From Kosakonia sp. SMBL-WEM22 (GTDB taxonomy: Bacteria > Pseudomonadota > Gammaproteobacteria > Enterobacterales > Enterobacteriaceae), in the NCBI RefSeq assembly GCF_014490785.1, contig NZ_CP051488.1, positions 1,302,001 to 1,366,000 of the forward strand: a stretch of 64,000 nt of DNA, written 5' to 3'. The first letter of the stretch is position 1, and every line of letters begins with the position of its first letter. Positions 32,221 through 40,810 of this stretch are shown here, piece by piece. Made by a program: the position numbers and the translations under genes. The notes below the pieces were generated by a model. The model was not told where the DNA came from. It saw only the letters and a list, made by a program, of their open reading frames with translations, and searched no databases.

Positions 32221-32514
32221 TTATTTAGTCTTAGGCAATCCCGAAGTCATTCGTGGCTTTTCAGTTTCCGTAACGACGATTGAAGGCTTGGGGGTTGGCT
32301 GTACTGCCTTGGCAGCTGCTACAGCTCTATTTAAAACAGCTTTCGAAGTAGTACCTTTTTCGATCAATGAGTATTCTGCAGTTGGGAGATCGTGCTCCAC
32401 ACCATTCAAAAAAATAGTTTTTGAAAAACCCTGCTTAGCCATTTCATCATGTAGATCATCGTAATCGCTACCATCAGCATCATGCAGCTCGACGCGAACT
32501 GTGTAACTTGTCAT
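32221..32514 (-). CDS. GhoS/DUF2622-like small protein
   Basis: A 97-residue protein starting MTSYTVRVELHDADGSDYDDLHDEM, with GTVEHDLPTAEYSL-type middle (NGVEHDLPTAEYSLIEKG) and a Lys/Pro/Thr-rich end finishing GLPKTK. This is the phage branch of the DUF2622 family that is annotated as GhoS, the ribonuclease antitoxin with a Cas2-like ferredoxin fold. No GhoT-like two-helix toxin lies beside it, so a toxin-antitoxin role here is doubtful. It has its own GGAGGT-type ribosome site and terminator and faces against the late operon. Confidence 0.65.
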   Translation of the reverse strand: MTSYTVRVELHDADGSDYDDLHDEMAKQGFSKTIFLNGVEHDLPTAEYSLIEKGTTSKAVLNRAVAAAKAVQPTPKPSIVVTETEKPRMTSGLPKTK

Positions 32515-32590
32515 TTCTACCTCCTTTGTATAGGGAATAGCTAAGATAATTCTTAGATGAGGAGACTACAATTTTTTTCCTGGATGCTAT

Positions 32591-32929
32591 ATGAAAGAAC
32601 CTCGTGTATATGGCAGTCGATGGGATAAGGCCCGACTTCGTTTCCTACAGCAGCACCCGCTCTGTGTGATGTGCGAGCAGCAGGGGCGCATAACACCAGC
32701 AACGATTGTTGACCATATCGAACCCCACAAACTCAAAGATGCGCTCAGGTCCGGCAACGCGCTGGAAATATCTAAAGCACAGCTCCTCTTCTGGAGTAAA
32801 GAGAACTGGCAGCCACTCTGCAAAGCGCATCATGATTCAACTAAACAGAGGATGGAGAAGAGCGGTTCAGTCATTGGCTGTGATGCCAGCGGCTATCCTC
32901 TCGACCCGGCCTCTCACTGGAGCAAGTGA
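32591..32929 (+). CDS. HNH endonuclease of the packaging module
   Basis: A 112-residue HNH protein. C-x2-C (CVMCEQQG), the His pair in TIVDHIEPHK and the ENWQPLCKAHHDSTK end form the beta-beta-alpha metal site. It resembles HK97 gp74, which works with the terminase to cut cos sites. It precedes the terminase genes, as in HK97-like phages. Confidence 0.9.
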   Translation: MKEPRVYGSRWDKARLRFLQQHPLCVMCEQQGRITPATIVDHIEPHKLKDALRSGNALEISKAQLLFWSKENWQPLCKAHHDSTKQRMEKSGSVIGCDASGYPLDPASHWSK

Positions 32930-33129
32930 TGACACAAGACCAACAGACAGTCCTGATGTTCAAGGGGCTCATTGCTTCATTGCCTGAAGAGAGCCAGGCC
33001 AAAGTGAAGAAAGCTGAGCAGGCTTTTCGTGAAATGATTGCAACTTATCCGGATGGTGAGGCAACCGTGGCGCTTGGTTTGATTGGCGCAGAGCTTCAGT
33101 GCGGTGAGCCTGAAAATGTTACCAAGTGA
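32929..33129 (+). CDS. Small unrecognised protein between HNH and terminase
   Basis: A 66-residue protein. The ATG overlaps the HNH stop (TGATG), with GGAG six bases before. Sequence MTQDQQTVLMFKGLIASLPEE ... FREMIATYPDGEATVALGLIG is helical. I do not know its role. The non-coding stretch after it (33130-33279) is where cos would lie in HK97-like phages, though I cannot locate it. Confidence 0.65.
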   Translation: MTQDQQTVLMFKGLIASLPEESQAKVKKAEQAFREMIATYPDGEATVALGLIGAELQCGEPENVTK

Positions 33130-33154
33130 AATCATTTCATTTTGAACTAATTAT

Positions 33155-33177
33155 AAATGATAATGATTCTCATTTTT
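33155..33177. promoter_or_regulatory. Fur-box-like dyad before the terminase genes
   Basis: AAATGA-N9-TCATTT (33155-33175) contains GATAATGATTCTCATT, which matches the Fur consensus GATAATGATWATCATTATC at most positions. It could be an iron-regulated site or simply a dyad used by the phage. Confidence 0.4.
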
Positions 33178-33279
33178 GTGAGGGGGAGAGTAAATCTTCA
33201 AATTCTTTCCCCCAAATGACCGCCGCCAAAGTTTGATTTTAACGCTAACCCGATTTTTTTAGTTTTAAGGTGTTGACAT

Positions 33280-33765
33280 ATGGCAGATAAACGAACGCGT
33301 TCCGACAGTTCGACGGCGGCGGTTCAGTCCATGAAAAATGCAGCAGTGGACACCATTGATCCGCCGTCCCATGCAGGTTTGGAAAAAAAAGCCGAACCAT
33401 TCTGGCATGACAATATCAGATCGAAAGCTCTGGACAGCTGGACGCCAGCAGACCTGCTTGCCGCTGTAGAACTGGCAAATAATCAGCTCTATATCACCGT
33501 TTTGCGTAAGGATTTGCGTAAAGAAGAGCGCATACGCGGCGAAGAACGGAATGAGGCGCTCATTAAAGATCTCCGCAAGCAAATCCCGGAGTTGCAGCGA
33601 ACTATTCTGGCCCAGCGCCGTGACCTCCAGATTCACTCTCACGCCACCAATGGTGAAAGCCGGGACCAGAAGAAACGCAATCAGAACGATCGTGATGCAC
33701 GAAATACCAAAAACGAGCATCAGAACCAGGACGACAACCTGATCGCCTTTCCCAAGCATGGATAA
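33280..33765 (+). CDS. Terminase small subunit (HK97 gp1-like)
   Basis: A 161-residue protein. The central segment (AEPFWHDNIRSKALDSWTPADLLAAVELANNQLYI) is followed by a long charged coiled coil and a hydrophilic tail. It matches the P27/HK97 small terminase type. It recognises the packaging site and positions the large subunit encoded next. Confidence 0.85.
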   Translation: MADKRTRSDSSTAAVQSMKNAAVDTIDPPSHAGLEKKAEPFWHDNIRSKALDSWTPADLLAAVELANNQLYITVLRKDLRKEERIRGEERNEALIKDLRKQIPELQRTILAQRRDLQIHSHATNGESRDQKKRNQNDRDARNTKNEHQNQDDNLIAFPKHG

Positions 33766-33771
33766 AAGACT

Positions 33772-35286
33772 ATGACGCGAGGTGAGCGTGTAATAGCGTT
33801 CATCGAGCGCTTTTGCATCGTGCCGGAAGGCAAGCTTATTGGCCAGCCAATGCGGCTGGATCCCTTCCAGAAAGATTTCATCCTGGATCTTTACGACAAT
33901 CCTGCCGGAACCGATATGGCGATCCTTAGTCTCGCCAGAAAAAACGGTAAGACAGGTTTAATTGCCGGAATCTTGCTGGCTCACCTGGTGGGGCCTGAAG
34001 CGGTGCAGAACACCCAGATTGTCAGCGGTGCACTCAGCCGGGAACAGGCGGCCATCGTTTTTAACCTCGCAGTGAAGATGGTTAACCTGAACCCCAAGCT
34101 GCAGGAGATTGTGCATATTACGCCAAGCGGCAAAAAGCTGATTGGTTTGCCCTGTAACGTCGAATACAAGGCCTTATCAGCTGAGGGTAAGACCACTCAT
34201 GGTCTGTCGCCTATTCTGGCCATTCTTGATGAAACAGGACAGGTGAAAGGGCCGCAAGATGATTTTATCGATGCAATAACTACCGCGCAGGGGGCGCACG
34301 AAAACCCGCTGCTGATCGTTATCAGCACGCAGGCGGCAAACGATGCAGACCTGCTGAGCATCTGGATTGATGATGCTATCAGATCGAAAGATCCGCACAT
34401 CGTCTGCCACGTTTACGAAGCGCCAAAAGACGCCGATATCAGTAAACGCGAGTCCTGGCTGGCTGCGAACCCGGCGCTGGGAACCTTCAGATCAGAAAAA
34501 GACATGGCACGCCAGGCCGAGAAAGCAGGCCGAATGCCAAGCTTCGAAAACACCTTCCGAAACCTCAACCTCAATCAGCGCGTGTCTACCGTATCGCCGT
34601 TTATCTCCCGCAACGTGTGGGAGCTTTGCGGGGAGATGCCAATTAATACGCCGAGGAAGTGGTACGCGGGGCTGGATCTGTCAGCCAGGAACGACTTAAC
34701 GGCGCTGGTTATCGCTGGTGAAGCGGATGATGGTGTCTGGGATGTTTTCCCCTTCTTCTGGACACCTCAAAAGACGCTTGAAGAGCGAACCAAAACGGAC
34801 CGCGCACCCTATGACGTCTGGGTGAGAGAGGGGTTGCTGCGCACCACACCAGGCGCTTCGGTGGATTACTCATTCGTCGTTGCGGGTATCGCTGAAATTA
34901 TCGGTGATTTCGACCTTGCCTCGATGGCTTTTGACCGCTGGCGAATTGACCAGTTCAGGAAAGATGCTGATGCCATTGGCCTGAACCTCCCGCTGATCGA
35001 GTTTGGCCAGGGCTTTAAGGATATGGGGCCAGCTGTAGACACGCTGGAGTCTCTGATGCTTAACGGGCGCGTCAGGCATGGCATGCACCCTGTATTAACG
35101 ATGTGCGCCGTGAATGCGGTGGTGGTGAAAGATGCTGCTGGCAACCGTAAGCTCGACAAATCCAAAGCAACGGGCCGTATTGATGGCATGGTCGCAATGA
35201 CGATGTCCGTTGGTGCTGCTAATGGGGAAGTTACCGAGCAGGGTGGTGACTTCGATGACTTCATTTTCCGACCGCTGAGCATGTGA
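33772..35286 (+). CDS. Terminase large subunit (HK97 gp2-like)
   Basis: A 504-residue packaging ATPase-nuclease. Walker A is LARKNGKTG (about 54-62), Walker B is ILAILDET (Asp153-Glu154), and the RNase H-like nuclease domain begins about KWYAGLDLSARNDLT (first metal Asp) and ends with DGMVAMTMSVGAA. It translocates DNA into the prohead and cuts it. The stop overlaps the portal start. Confidence 0.95.
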   Translation: MTRGERVIAFIERFCIVPEGKLIGQPMRLDPFQKDFILDLYDNPAGTDMAILSLARKNGKTGLIAGILLAHLVGPEAVQNTQIVSGALSREQAAIVFNLAVKMVNLNPKLQEIVHITPSGKKLIGLPCNVEYKALSAEGKTTHGLSPILAILDETGQVKGPQDDFIDAITTAQGAHENPLLIVISTQAANDADLLSIWIDDAIRSKDPHIVCHVYEAPKDADISKRESWLAANPALGTFRSEKDMARQAEKAGRMPSFENTFRNLNLNQRVSTVSPFISRNVWELCGEMPINTPRKWYAGLDLSARNDLTALVIAGEADDGVWDVFPFFWTPQKTLEERTKTDRAPYDVWVREGLLRTTPGASVDYSFVVAGIAEIIGDFDLASMAFDRWRIDQFRKDADAIGLNLPLIEFGQGFKDMGPAVDTLESLMLNGRVRHGMHPVLTMCAVNAVVVKDAAGNRKLDKSKATGRIDGMVAMTMSVGAANGEVTEQGGDFDDFIFRPLSM

Positions 35287-36560
35287 TGGAAGAACCTAAA
35301 TACACGATTGACCTGCGAACCAATAATGGCTGGTGGGCAAGGCTGCAGTCCTGGTTTGTCGGCGGGCGTTTAGTCACCCCAAATCAGGGCTCCCAGACGG
35401 GGCCCGTTTCGGCACACGGGCACCTGGGCGATTCATCCATTAACGATGAACGGATACTACAAATTTCGACGGTGTGGCGCTGCGTGAGCCTGATTTCAAC
35501 GCTCACCTCATGCCTCCCGCTTGACGTTTTTGAAACTGACCAGAACGACAACCGTAAAAAAGTTGATTTGAGCAATCCGCTGGCGCGACTGCTGCGCTAC
35601 TCGCCGAATCAGTACATGACCGCCCAGGAATTCAGGGAGGCTATGACGATGCAGCTCTGTTTTTACGGTAATGCTTATGCGCTGGTGGACCGGAACAGCG
35701 CGGGGGACGTAATCAGCCTTCTCCCGCTCCAGTCAGCCAATATGGATGTAAAACTTGACGGTAAAAAGGTGGTTTATCGCTATCAGCGCGACAGCGAATA
35801 CGCCAACTTTTCCCAGAGAGAGATTTTTCACCTTAAAGGCTTCGGCTTTACCGGTCTGGTCGGCCTGTCACCCATCGCTTTTGCCTGTAAATCGGCAGGT
35901 GTGGCAGTGGCGATGGAGGACCAGCAGCGAGATTTCTTTGCTAATGGCGCTAAGTCTCCGCAAATCCTCTCAACCGGCGAAAAAGTGTTAACTGAGCAGC
36001 AGCGATCTCAGGTCGAAGATAATTTCAAAGAGATTGCCGGCGGCCCGGTTAAAAAACGCCTCTGGATTCTTGAAGCGGGGTTTTCAACCTCGGCAATTGG
36101 CGTAACGCCTCAGGATGCAGAAATGATGGCGTCAAGGAAGTTTCAGGTCAGCGAACTGGCACGATTCTTTGGTGTACCGCCCCACCTTGTCGGGGACGTT
36201 GAGAAGTCAACGAGCTGGGGCTCTGGCATAGAGCAACAAAATCTTGGTTTCCTGCAATATACGCTACAGCCCTATATCTCCCGCTGGGAAAACAGCATAC
36301 AGCGATGGCTAATTCAGGCCAAAGACGTTGGTCGTTTTCACGCTGAGCATAACCTTGACGGCCTGTTGAGAGGTGATTCTGCTTCCCGCGCCGCGTTCAT
36401 GAAGGCTATGGGAGAGGCCGGCCTTCGCACCATCAACGAGATGCGACGAACTGACAACCTTCCGCCATTGCCGGGCGGCGATGTGGCAATGCGGCAATCG
36501 CAATATGTGCCAATCACCGATTTAGGAACCAACAAAGAGCCCCGCAATGACGGGGTTTAA
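35286..36560 (+). CDS. Portal protein (HK97 gp3-like)
   Basis: A 424-residue HK97-family portal, with the blocks ISTVWRCVSLISTLTSCLPLDVFE, YFANGAKSPQ-type (DFFANGAKSPQILSTG) and FFGVPPHLVGDVEKSTSWGSGIEQQN. Twelve copies form the DNA channel at one capsid vertex. The true start is the ATG at 35286 overlapping the terminase stop. Confidence 0.95.
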   Translation: MEEPKYTIDLRTNNGWWARLQSWFVGGRLVTPNQGSQTGPVSAHGHLGDSSINDERILQISTVWRCVSLISTLTSCLPLDVFETDQNDNRKKVDLSNPLARLLRYSPNQYMTAQEFREAMTMQLCFYGNAYALVDRNSAGDVISLLPLQSANMDVKLDGKKVVYRYQRDSEYANFSQREIFHLKGFGFTGLVGLSPIAFACKSAGVAVAMEDQQRDFFANGAKSPQILSTGEKVLTEQQRSQVEDNFKEIAGGPVKKRLWILEAGFSTSAIGVTPQDAEMMASRKFQVSELARFFGVPPHLVGDVEKSTSWGSGIEQQNLGFLQYTLQPYISRWENSIQRWLIQAKDVGRFHAEHNLDGLLRGDSASRAAFMKAMGEAGLRTINEMRRTDNLPPLPGGDVAMRQSQYVPITDLGTNKEPRNDGV

Positions 36561-36566
36561 TTTTTA
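36538..36566 (+). other. Hairpin with U tract between portal and protease genes
   Basis: The stem 36538-36544/36551-36557 (AGCCCCG with CGGGGTT) has a six-base loop and is followed by TAATTTTT. It overlaps the end of the portal frame. It could lower protease and capsid expression slightly or stabilise the message. Q-modified polymerase would read through. Confidence 0.5.
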
Positions 36567-37255
36567 TGGGGGCCGCGATGCCTGAGATCGTAAAAACGCT
36601 GTCTTTCGACGAGACAGAAATCAAGTTCACTGGTGACGGGAAGCAGGGCATTTTCGAAGGGTACGCTTCGGTTTTCAATAACACCGATTCTGACGGCGAT
36701 ATCATCCTGCCCGGTGCCTTTAAAAGCGCGCTGACTAACCAGACACGAAAAGTGGCAATGTTCTTCAACCATAAAACATGGGAATTACCGGTTGGGAAGT
36801 GGGACAGCCTCGCCGAGGACGAGAAAGGCCTGTATGTGCGAGGTCAACTTACTCCAGGACACAGCGGGGCCACAGATCTGAAAGCAGCAATGCAGCACGG
36901 CACGGTTGAAGGTATGTCTGTCGGTTTTTCCGTTGCTAAAGATGATTACACCATTATGCCGACCGGTCGCATTTTCAAAAATATCCAGGCGTTGCGAGAA
37001 ATCAGCGTCTGCACGTTCCCCGCCAACGAACTGGCTGGTGTCGCCGCTATGAAAAGCCTCGATGGCATTGAAACGATTCGTGATGTGGAGAACTGGCTGA
37101 GGGATTCAGTTGGGCTCACCAAATCACAGGCAGTTGGGCTGATAGCCCGGTTTAAGTCAGCGATTCGGAGCGAGTCCGGGGGCGACAAAAACGAAGCAGA
37201 AATCAACGCTCTTCTTCAGAGCATTAAATCTTTTCCTTCTAATTTAGGTAATTAA
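36566..37255 (+). CDS. Prohead maturation protease (HK97 gp4-like, S78)
   Basis: A 229-residue serine protease with the S78 catalytic His69 in MFFNHKTWELPVGKW and Ser118 in VEGMSVGFSV. It cleaves the delta domain from the capsid protein and then itself. A second ATG at 36578 (MPEIVKT) could be the real start. The capsid gene follows two bases after the stop. Confidence 0.93.
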   Translation: MGAAMPEIVKTLSFDETEIKFTGDGKQGIFEGYASVFNNTDSDGDIILPGAFKSALTNQTRKVAMFFNHKTWELPVGKWDSLAEDEKGLYVRGQLTPGHSGATDLKAAMQHGTVEGMSVGFSVAKDDYTIMPTGRIFKNIQALREISVCTFPANELAGVAAMKSLDGIETIRDVENWLRDSVGLTKSQAVGLIARFKSAIRSESGGDKNEAEINALLQSIKSFPSNLGN

Positions 37256-37257
37256 TC

Positions 37258-38415
37258 ATGTCTGAACTCGCTCAAATTCAACAAGCTATCGAAAAATCTC
37301 AGCAGGAAATGTCACAGCTTTTCGAAGCTCAGAAAGCTGAAATCCAAAGCACCGGCGTGGTGTCGAAACAGTTGCAGGCCGACCTGGTAAAAGTACAGGA
37401 AGAACTGACCAAATCCGGCACCCGCCTTTTCGATCTGGAGCAGAAGCTGGCATCGGGCGCAGAAAATCCGGGGGAAAAGAAATCCTTCTCCGAGCGCGCG
37501 GCGGAAGAACTGCAGAAGTCCTGGAATGGCAGCAAAGGCAGCTTCGAAGCGAAAACCTTTAACAAATCCCTCGGCAGCGATGCGGCATCAGCAGGTAGCC
37601 TGATCCAGCCGATGCAGGTGCCGGGCATTATCATGCCGGGCCTGCGCCGCCTGACCATCCGTGACCTGTTAGCTCAGGGCCGCATTTCCAGTAATTCCCT
37701 GGAATACGTTCGCGAAGAGGTGTTTACAAATAACGCCGACGTGGTGGCCGAGAAGGCGCTCAAGCCTGAATCGGATATCACCTTCAGCAAACAGACTGCG
37801 AACGTTAAAACTATCGCTCACTGGGTACAGGCATCGCGTCAGGTAATGGACGATGCGCCTATGCTGCAGTCATACGTCAACAACCGTCTCATGTACGGAC
37901 TGGCACTTAAGGAAGAGGGCCAGTTGCTCAATGGTGATGGCAGCGGTGATAACCTCGAAGGCCTGAACAAAGTAGCAACCGCATACGACACCGGGCTCAA
38001 TGCTGCAGGTGACACCCGCGCGGACATTATCGCTCATGCTATTTACCAGGTGACCGAGTCCGAATTCAGCGCATCAGGTATCGTCCTGAACCCGCGCGAC
38101 TGGCACAACATCGCGCTGCTGAAGGACAGCGAAGGTCGCTATCTGTTCGGTGGACCTCAGGCCTTCACCAGCAACATCATGTGGGGCCTTCCGGTTGTCC
38201 CGACCAAGGCGCAGGCGGCCGGTACCTTCACCGTTGGTGGTTTCGATATGGCATCTCAGGTGTGGGATCGCATGGATGCCACTGTGGAGGTCAGCCGCGA
38301 AGACCGTGATAACTTCGTGAAAAACATGCTTACCATCCTGTGTGAAGAGCGCCTGGCGCTGGCGCACTATCGCCCGACAGCAATCATCAAGGGCACTTTC
38401 TCTTCAGGCTCATGA
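37258..38415 (+). CDS. Major capsid protein (HK97 gp5-like)
   Basis: A 385-residue capsid protein, the same length as HK97 gp5 and, from memory, nearly identical to it. The delta domain (1-103) ends at Lys103, followed by the mature N-terminus Ser104 (NKSLGSD). The covalent crosslink pair Lys169 and Asn356 and the catalytic Glu363 are all present, so the capsid should form the chainmail of isopeptide-linked rings. It is cleaved by the protease upstream. Confidence 0.97.
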   Translation: MSELAQIQQAIEKSQQEMSQLFEAQKAEIQSTGVVSKQLQADLVKVQEELTKSGTRLFDLEQKLASGAENPGEKKSFSERAAEELQKSWNGSKGSFEAKTFNKSLGSDAASAGSLIQPMQVPGIIMPGLRRLTIRDLLAQGRISSNSLEYVREEVFTNNADVVAEKALKPESDITFSKQTANVKTIAHWVQASRQVMDDAPMLQSYVNNRLMYGLALKEEGQLLNGDGSGDNLEGLNKVATAYDTGLNAAGDTRADIIAHAIYQVTESEFSASGIVLNPRDWHNIALLKDSEGRYLFGGPQAFTSNIMWGLPVVPTKAQAAGTFTVGGFDMASQVWDRMDATVEVSREDRDNFVKNMLTILCEERLALAHYRPTAIIKGTFSSGS

Positions 38416-38448
38416 TGGAGGGGGCGGGGCAACCCGCCCTTTAAACCT

Positions 38449-38781
38449 ATGGCGATAGATGTTCTGGACGTGATTAGCCTTAAATTGTTTAAGCAGCAGA
38501 TTGAGTTTGAAGAGGATGACCGTGATGATCTGATTACCCTCTATGCCCAGGCTGCTTTCGATTACTGTTACCGCTGGTGCGATGAGCCTGCCTGGAAGAT
38601 TGCTTCTGATATTCCCGCGGCCGTTAAAGCTGCCGTCCTGTTGAGCTTTGCAGACATGTTCGAACACCGCACCGCGCAGAGCGAGACCCAGCTTTATACA
38701 AACGCCGCCGCTGAACGCATGATGTTCATTCACCGCAACTGGCGTGGAAAAGCTGAAGCAACTCTGGAGGGCGGCAGCTGA
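38449..38781 (+). CDS. Head-tail connector (HK97 gp6-like)
   Basis: A 110-residue helical protein (MAIDVLDVISLKLFKQQIEFEEDDRDDLITLYAQAAFDY...). It is of the phage DNA-packaging/gp6 adaptor family that docks under the portal as a ring. Its stop overlaps the next start. Confidence 0.88.
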   Translation: MAIDVLDVISLKLFKQQIEFEEDDRDDLITLYAQAAFDYCYRWCDEPAWKIASDIPAAVKAAVLLSFADMFEHRTAQSETQLYTNAAAERMMFIHRNWRGKAEATLEGGS

Positions 38782-39122
38782 TGGAACCCGGAAGATTTCG
38801 CCACCGAGTAACGATACAGAACTCAACTAAAGGGAGAACGCCATCTGGTCAGCCAGTAGAAGAATGGCACGACATTGCTGTGGGCTGCCCGGCTGAAATA
38901 AAGGCAATCAGCGGAAGGGAGTTAATAGCTTCCGGTGCCGAAAAGGCTGAGGCCACTGTTCGTGTCTGGATGCGTTTTAGATCCGACATTACAGCAGCGT
39001 CTCGTCTTTTATGCACCAGTGGACCGCTTAAAGGCGTGATTCTTGATGTTTCTGGTACACCCGTACCCAACAGTAACGGAACACGACTGGAAATACTCTG
39101 CAAGCAGGGGGTAAAACCATGA
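38781..39122 (+). CDS. Head closure protein
   Basis: A 113-residue beta-rich protein (MEPGRFRHRVTIQNSTKGRTPSGQPVEEW ... GREL, VWMRFRSDI). It is of the SPP1 gp16/HK97 gp7-type stopper family that seals the connector after packaging. Overlapping starts and stops show tight coupling with both neighbours. Confidence 0.88.
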   Translation: MEPGRFRHRVTIQNSTKGRTPSGQPVEEWHDIAVGCPAEIKAISGRELIASGAEKAEATVRVWMRFRSDITAASRLLCTSGPLKGVILDVSGTPVPNSNGTRLEILCKQGVKP

Positions 39123-39565
39123 TCGGCACTAACCTTGATTTCTCCGGCCTGCTCGATTTGTCGGAAGATCTCGCCACGCTCAGCAAAGCGGAAAACCGCA
39201 AGGTAATGCGCGATGCCACGCGTGCCGGGGCAACCATTTTCAAAGATGAAGCTGTAAGCCGCGCGCCGGTGAAAACGGGGAAACTCAAAAAGAATATCGT
39301 CGTACTGACGCAGCGTGAGCGCAACGGGGCGATCTCTTCCGGTGTTCATATACGCGGTACCAACCCGCGCACCGGCGCCAGCGACAAGACGATGAAAGCC
39401 AGCGATCCGCGTAATGCCTACTACTGGCGCTTTATCGAAATGGGTACCTCGACCATGCCGCCCGTGCCGTTCGTCAGACCTGCCTATGAGGCGCGTGAAG
39501 AGGATGCGGTAAACGCCGCGTTCGCCGAAGCCAATGCGGCGATCGACAGGGTGCTTTCAAAATGA
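39119..39565 (+). CDS. HK97 gp10-family tail-connection protein
   Basis: A 148-residue protein with the HK97-gp10 pattern: LSKAENRKVMRDATRAGATIFKDEAVSRAPVKTGKLKKNI and AYYWRFIEMGTSTMPPVPFVRPAYEA. It completes the tail end for joining to the head. Confidence 0.9.
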   Translation: MIGTNLDFSGLLDLSEDLATLSKAENRKVMRDATRAGATIFKDEAVSRAPVKTGKLKKNIVVLTQRERNGAISSGVHIRGTNPRTGASDKTMKASDPRNAYYWRFIEMGTSTMPPVPFVRPAYEAREEDAVNAAFAEANAAIDRVLSK

Positions 39566-39909
39566 CCGAGGCCGACGTTTACTCGCTGATCGGCGCGCTG
39601 GCCGACGGACAGGTTTACCCCGGCGTGGTTCCGCTTAACACCCAGGGTGAACCGGCAGTTGCGCCGCCGTGGATCACATTCACGCTGGTGGTTCAGACCT
39701 ATGGCGACACCTTCTGCGGTCCGGCGGAGGAAGACACAGCCCTGCAGGTGGATGTTTACGCGTCTTCAGTGGATGAAGCCCGCGCGTTGCGTGAACAGGC
39801 GATCGCCGCATTGACGCCGCTGGGATTCACCCGCATGAGCAAGACCGGCGGTTACGAGCCCGAAACAGGCCTGCGCCGTGCAACGGCAGAAGTCCACGTA
39901 CTTCAGTAA
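39562..39909 (+). CDS. Tail completion protein (DUF3168/gpU-like)
   Basis: A 115-residue protein (VYSLIGALADGQVYPGVVPLNTQG ... DTALQVDVYASSVDEARALREQAIAAL). It is of the DUF3168 tail-terminator family that caps the tail tube. It overlaps its upstream neighbour by four bases. Confidence 0.88.
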   Translation: MTEADVYSLIGALADGQVYPGVVPLNTQGEPAVAPPWITFTLVVQTYGDTFCGPAEEDTALQVDVYASSVDEARALREQAIAALTPLGFTRMSKTGGYEPETGLRRATAEVHVLQ

Positions 39910-39968
39910 TCCCTACCCACTCAACCCCAGGCCGCCGCGAGGCGGTTTTTTTATATCCGGAGACATCT

Positions 39969-40412
39969 ATGTCCGCACTTTATGAAAAATCGCAGTTAAC
40001 GAAGATCCTGATCTCTTCGCTGCCGGCAACGAAAGATACGATAGCAAGTGCCGACTATCTTGATCTGAGCTGCACGCTCAAAGAGGTCCAGTTCACCGGT
40101 GGCCAGAAACAGGACATCGACGTCACCACCCTGTGCTCGACCGAACAGGAGAACATCAACGGCCTGCCCGCTCAGTCGGAGATTTCGCTGTCCGGTAACT
40201 TCTTCAAAAATGCGGCGCAGGATGCACTGCGTGACGCATATGACAACGACACCACGTATGCCTTTCAGGTGATCTTCCCGTCCGGTAAAGGCTTCCGTTT
40301 CCTGGCTGAAGTGCGTCAGCACACCTGGTCATCCGGTACCAACGGCGTGGTCGCGGCCACCTTCTCTCTGCGCCTGAAAGGCAAACCTGAAAACATCGAA
40401 CCCGGTTCGTAA
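39969..40412 (+). CDS. Major tail tube protein
   Basis: A 147-residue protein with the tube-protein pattern: EVQFTGGQKQDIDVTTLCST and SEISLSGNF, with ATFSLRLKGKPENIEPGS at the end. Hexameric rings of it stack on the tape measure. A GC hairpin with U-run (GCCGCC/GGCGG, near 39930-39955) precedes the gene. Confidence 0.88.
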   Translation: MSALYEKSQLTKILISSLPATKDTIASADYLDLSCTLKEVQFTGGQKQDIDVTTLCSTEQENINGLPAQSEISLSGNFFKNAAQDALRDAYDNDTTYAFQVIFPSGKGFRFLAEVRQHTWSSGTNGVVAATFSLRLKGKPENIEPGS

Positions 40413-40420
40413 GGAAAATC

Positions 40421-40810
40421 ATGTCCATTAAAGAGCTTGCCCTGGCGAAACACTCCGGGTTTCGTCATAAAACCGTCACTGTGCCCGAATGGGGCGGTGT
40501 GAATGTTGTTCTGCGCGAGCCATCCGGTGAAGCCTGGCTGCGCTGGCAGGAGATCGCCGGAACCGATATCAGGGCTGAAGAGCTTTCGGTGTCGGAGCGC
40601 GCGAACCGTAACCTGCGCGCTGATGTCGCGCTTTTTCTCGATGTGCTCTGCGACGAGGACAAGCAGCAGGTTTTTACCCGGGACGATGAAGAGGAAGTGC
40701 GTGCCATCTATGGCCCCGTGCATTCCCGTCTGCTTAAACAGGCACTCGATCTGATCGCATCCGGGGATGATGCCCGGGAAAAGTCGCCACCCCCGGTGTT
40801 AAATTCCTGA
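40421..40810 (+). CDS. Tail assembly chaperone, gpG-like
   Basis: A 129-residue acidic protein (MSIKELALAKHSGFRHKTVTVPEWGG ... VALFLDVLCDEDKQQVFTRDDEEEVRAIY). It is the G part of the G/GT chaperone pair that coats the tape measure before tube assembly. Near its 3' end the ribosome can slip back one base into the downstream frame (see 40776-40783). Confidence 0.88.
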   Translation: MSIKELALAKHSGFRHKTVTVPEWGGVNVVLREPSGEAWLRWQEIAGTDIRAEELSVSERANRNLRADVALFLDVLCDEDKQQVFTRDDEEEVRAIYGPVHSRLLKQALDLIASGDDAREKSPPPVLNS

